Assembly (NCBI GenBank): GCA_030248135.1
Contig: JASANC010002495.1
Coordinates: 1-64,000, forward strand
Reading direction: 5' to 3'
Origin: Theristus sp. LFF4_11
Lineage: Eukaryota; Nematoda; Chromadorea; Monhysterida; Xyalidae
Length of the DNA: 64,000 bases
The number at the start of each line of letters is the position of its first letter. Position 1 is the first letter of the stretch. A model generated the notes under the pieces. The model saw only the letters and a program-made list of their open reading frames with translations, searched no databases and was not told the origin of the DNA. Below, piece after piece: positions 63,201 through 64,000 of this stretch. The position numbers and the translations under genes were made by a program.

Positions 63201-63866
63201 GTGTAGTGCAACGTTCGTTTCAGTTCGAAATGCACATCCAACAACTCTGGAAAGCTTGCCGTCAGCGGAGTCAACTCGAATGGACGCAGTATTCTCGCAA
63301 AATGGCCAATTCGCTATATAACTCGTTGAAGGTTGTTAAATAGAGTTTTTAAAAGTATTTTTATCGGTTTCTTGGCGTTTTTTGTTTACGTGGTGTGGCA
63401 TTTGAAGTTTTTATGTGGCGTTGTGAAATTTGAAATTCGGATAAAATAAACTTTGAACTGAGAAAAAGTCCAACTAATGACCTTCAGATCGAGCAGGAAC
63501 AGGCGAGTCGTATGCGCATTGAGCACGAGGCAAAGAAGCATCTGATTGAGCAGTTGCCCGCGCTGAAGCAAGGTCCTGTTATTGCTGAACAGTTTTCGTG
63601 TTCACACTGACCTTTTCGTTTCGACGTCTGCGAGCAAACAACTGCGCATTGAGTCGCACAACGAAAAAGACCATATTATGAATTCGATCATCGTAATAGC
63701 ATCGTTTGATTTTCGCAGAATTCCACGAAATCGCCGGGGAACTGGAGGACTTTGAGCGACGCATTGCGATTGATGACGTGCGCGAGTTTGTCCGTCAGCA
63801 GCAGTCCCTCGACGAGCTCGGCAGTCGGATGCAGCAATTCCGCCAGGAGCGTCTCAGGCTTGACAG
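48261..63866 (+). CDS. KNL1: KNL1 (Spc105/CASC5) kinetochore scaffold, partial (3' end outside window)
   Basis: Kinetochore scaffold that recruits PP1 and, after MPS1 phosphorylation of MELT motifs, BUB3-BUB1. Exons: 48261-48347, 48623-48744, 48902-48951, 49080-49146, 49222-49286, 49367-49453, 49913-50055, 50600-50762, 51082-51257, about 51592-51810, 52039-52209, 52510-52616, 53307-53460, 53958-54871, 55195-55410, 55775-55908, about 56440-56636, 56979-57185, 57588-57754, 62105-62214, 62755-62845, 63224-63331, 63488-63572, 63719-63866; about 1330 codons. RKRRSSILKP is created across the first junction (SILK motif), and RRVSFAE in exon 2 is the second PP1 site. MELT-type motifs: MDVT 51761, MDIT 52149, MDMT 53323, MELT 54293, MEMT 54374 and 54461, MELT 54659, MGMT 54770; weaker MEET, MELS, MDIS. 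The final exons are Glu/Gln/Arg-rich coiled coil (LEDFERRIAIDDVREFVRQQ). The C-terminal RWD domain is not reached. Junctions into exons 10 and 17 are unresolved. Confidence 0.92.
50081..50145. mobile_element. short MITE, GGCATtCATGAAGCAG family
   Basis: GGCGCATTCACGAAGCAG at the left, CTGCTACATAAATGGTC at the right, in the KNL1 intron after exon 7. Similar to 61926-61991. Confidence 0.5.
50206..50488. mobile_element. MITE, GGCCCGTTnATACTGA family (KNL1 intron)
   Basis: The right part reads GACGTACGgtCAGCATGCGTCAGTATGAACCGGCC and the left part contains inverted GTTCATACTGACGTATG modules. It fills most of the intron between exons 7 and 8 together with the GGCAT MITE. Confidence 0.55.
51303..51460. 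mobile_element. MITE, CAGTCGAACTC family (KNL1 intron)
   Basis: TAGGCTGTCAGTTGATTGGTT at the left and GATCACTGACCAGTCAGC at the right, with ATGATGCACGC / GCATGCATCACG inverted inside. Confidence 0.5.
52996..53272. mobile_element. MITE, TACGGnATGGCCGA family, full copy in KNL1 intron 12
   Basis: TACAGTATGGCCGAATAAAA at the left and TTTACTCGGTCATTCCGTA at the right, with AAGGAGCGCGCGAAATTT in inverse orientation. It sits in the intron that divides one copy of the repeated MELT exon. Confidence 0.75.
53468..53645. mobile_element. MITE, GAGACTCAATGC family (copy 3)
   Basis: tGGTGCCGAGACTCCATGC at the left, CACACGCATTCAGTTaC at the right, with conserved centre. It starts immediately after the donor of KNL1 exon 13. 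A CAGTCGAACTC-type MITE follows at about 53695-53870. Confidence 0.65.
54423..54788 (+). repeat. 198-bp coding duplication carrying MELT motifs in KNL1 exon 14
   Basis: Two in-frame tandem copies (66 codons) are aligned by AGCCAACCAATGGAG at about 54452 and 54650. Each encodes QSSQPMExTRCASQKHSQS then LSANVSRNLLNTSNA. In the first copy the second motif has decayed to IGMNQ, in the second it is MGMTR. Confidence 0.88.
56073..56215 (-). mobile_element. MITE, GAGACTCAATGC family (copy 4, reversed)
   Basis: ATGCGGCAATTCgAAAATTGcC...TTTTGAATTCCCGCGTCACG...GATGCGCGCATTGAGTttagTCGC, in KNL1 intron 16 and reversed relative to its neighbour at 56229. Confidence 0.6.
56229..56432 (+). mobile_element. 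MITE, GAGACTCAATGC family (copy 5)
   Basis: Left tttgtcccGAGACTTAATGCGCGgATA, right GTCTGCAGACCCATTGAGTCGC. It abuts the start of the KNL1 exon that ends at 56636, so the preceding acceptor may lie in the element. Confidence 0.65.
57409..57540. repeat. short tandem repeat, CAAAGTGACACATGACTTAA units
   Basis: About three units of 43-45 bp, each with CAAAGTGACACATGACTTAA plus a variable AAACAAAGTGACrCTAGA, in the KNL1 intron before exon 57588-57754. Confidence 0.85.
58913..60478. repeat. 98-bp minisatellite, about 16 units
   Basis: Units marked by GCAGCACGTGCGTCGACGAA recur every 98 bp (for example 58974, 59072, 59170, 59268). Variants are point changes such as CACCCTCTG/CACTCTCTG and GAGGAG/GATGAG. 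Since 98 is not a multiple of three, successive units are read in rotating frames, which yields long open frames without implying a protein. Confidence 0.93.
60479..60720. repeat. purine-rich GGGGTAAG low-complexity tract
   Basis: Plus strand almost wholly G and A with repeated GGGGGGTAAGrrGG. It joins the 98-bp minisatellite on its right side. Confidence 0.9.
61926..61991. mobile_element. short palindromic MITE, GGCATTCATGAAGCAG (best copy)
   Basis: 66-bp near-perfect palindrome: GGCATTCATGAAGCAGtatt ... atgttGCTTCATGAATGCC with central GCGTCACTAAAT. It lies between the foldback-like element and the next KNL1 exon. Confidence 0.75.
62417..62535. mobile_element. MITE, GGyCCGTTCrTACTGACG family
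   Basis: GGTCCGTTCGTACTGACGTC at the left, ACGTCAGCATGCGTCAGTAT plus GAACTGGTC at the right, in KNL1 intron 20. Confidence 0.65.
62863..63058. mobile_element. MITE, GAGACTCAATGC family (copy 6); fragment of a seventh copy at 63606-63663
   Basis: tGCGGCTCAATGCGCGCATAG at the left, GTGCAAACGCATTAAGTCGC at the right, centre GCGGGAATTCAAAATTaG. A right-end fragment of the same family (GCGCATTGAGTCGC) lies in the intron before the last exon. Confidence 0.65.
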
Positions 63867-64000
63867 GTGAGAGACTGTGTACCGTTTGTGTGTCGTACCA
63901 CGTTTTGTTTATTGCATTGTCCATTATTGTGTGTCAGGTGATCCGAACACTGTTTTACAAAACTCTTACAACATATCCAATAAACTGATTGGTTGGCGAT

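Overview
Kind of genome. This is a nuclear window from an animal, probably an invertebrate. The genes are split by GT-AG introns, many only 60-150 nt long, with TTTCAG/TTGCAG acceptors. Their products are metazoan: TRMT6, SAE1, an NRAMP/DMT1 metal transporter, AKAP10, C-type lectins and KNL1. I cannot place the phylum. Exon boundaries come from splice motifs, phase continuity and remembered family similarity. In every gene model called complete, the exon lengths sum to a multiple of three, which is an internal check.

Layout. 1-19.6 kb is gene-dense. On the minus strand lie TRMT6 (3' end outside the window), SAE1 (9 exons, 396 aa), an NRAMP transporter (14 exons, 574 aa) and AKAP10 (16 exons, 640 aa). 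One plus-strand gene for a secreted cysteine-rich protein sits between TRMT6 and SAE1. 19.6-28 kb is repeat-rich: hAT-like elements, a 553-bp and a 367-bp satellite, and tandem-repeat arms in inverted orientation. 28-39 kb holds a small uncharacterised gene (147 aa), two oppositely oriented C-type lectin genes (195 and 207 aa), a possible decayed PAN/apple exon, several MITEs and a hairpin element made of a Tc1/mariner transposase end. 39-48.2 kb is almost entirely nested mobile DNA, and its relative order of insertion can be read from target-site duplications and uninterrupted paralogues inside the window. 48.2-64 kb is the plus-strand KNL1 kinetochore scaffold gene: at least 24 exons, PP1-binding SILK and RVSF motifs, an array of MELT motifs and the start of the coiled coil. 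It runs off the right edge.

How it fits together. The genes are unrelated housekeeping, signalling and secreted-protein genes and form no operon. The unusual content is the mobile DNA. Several unrelated families share one architecture: inverted arms built of roughly 13-17 bp tandem units with a palindromic core, sometimes enclosing satellite arrays. For one family (unit GGTCGATCCGGTACC), both copies have exact 9-bp target duplications and the empty site of one copy is present in the window, so its ends are fixed to the base. I regard these foldback-like elements as the best candidate here for something undescribed.
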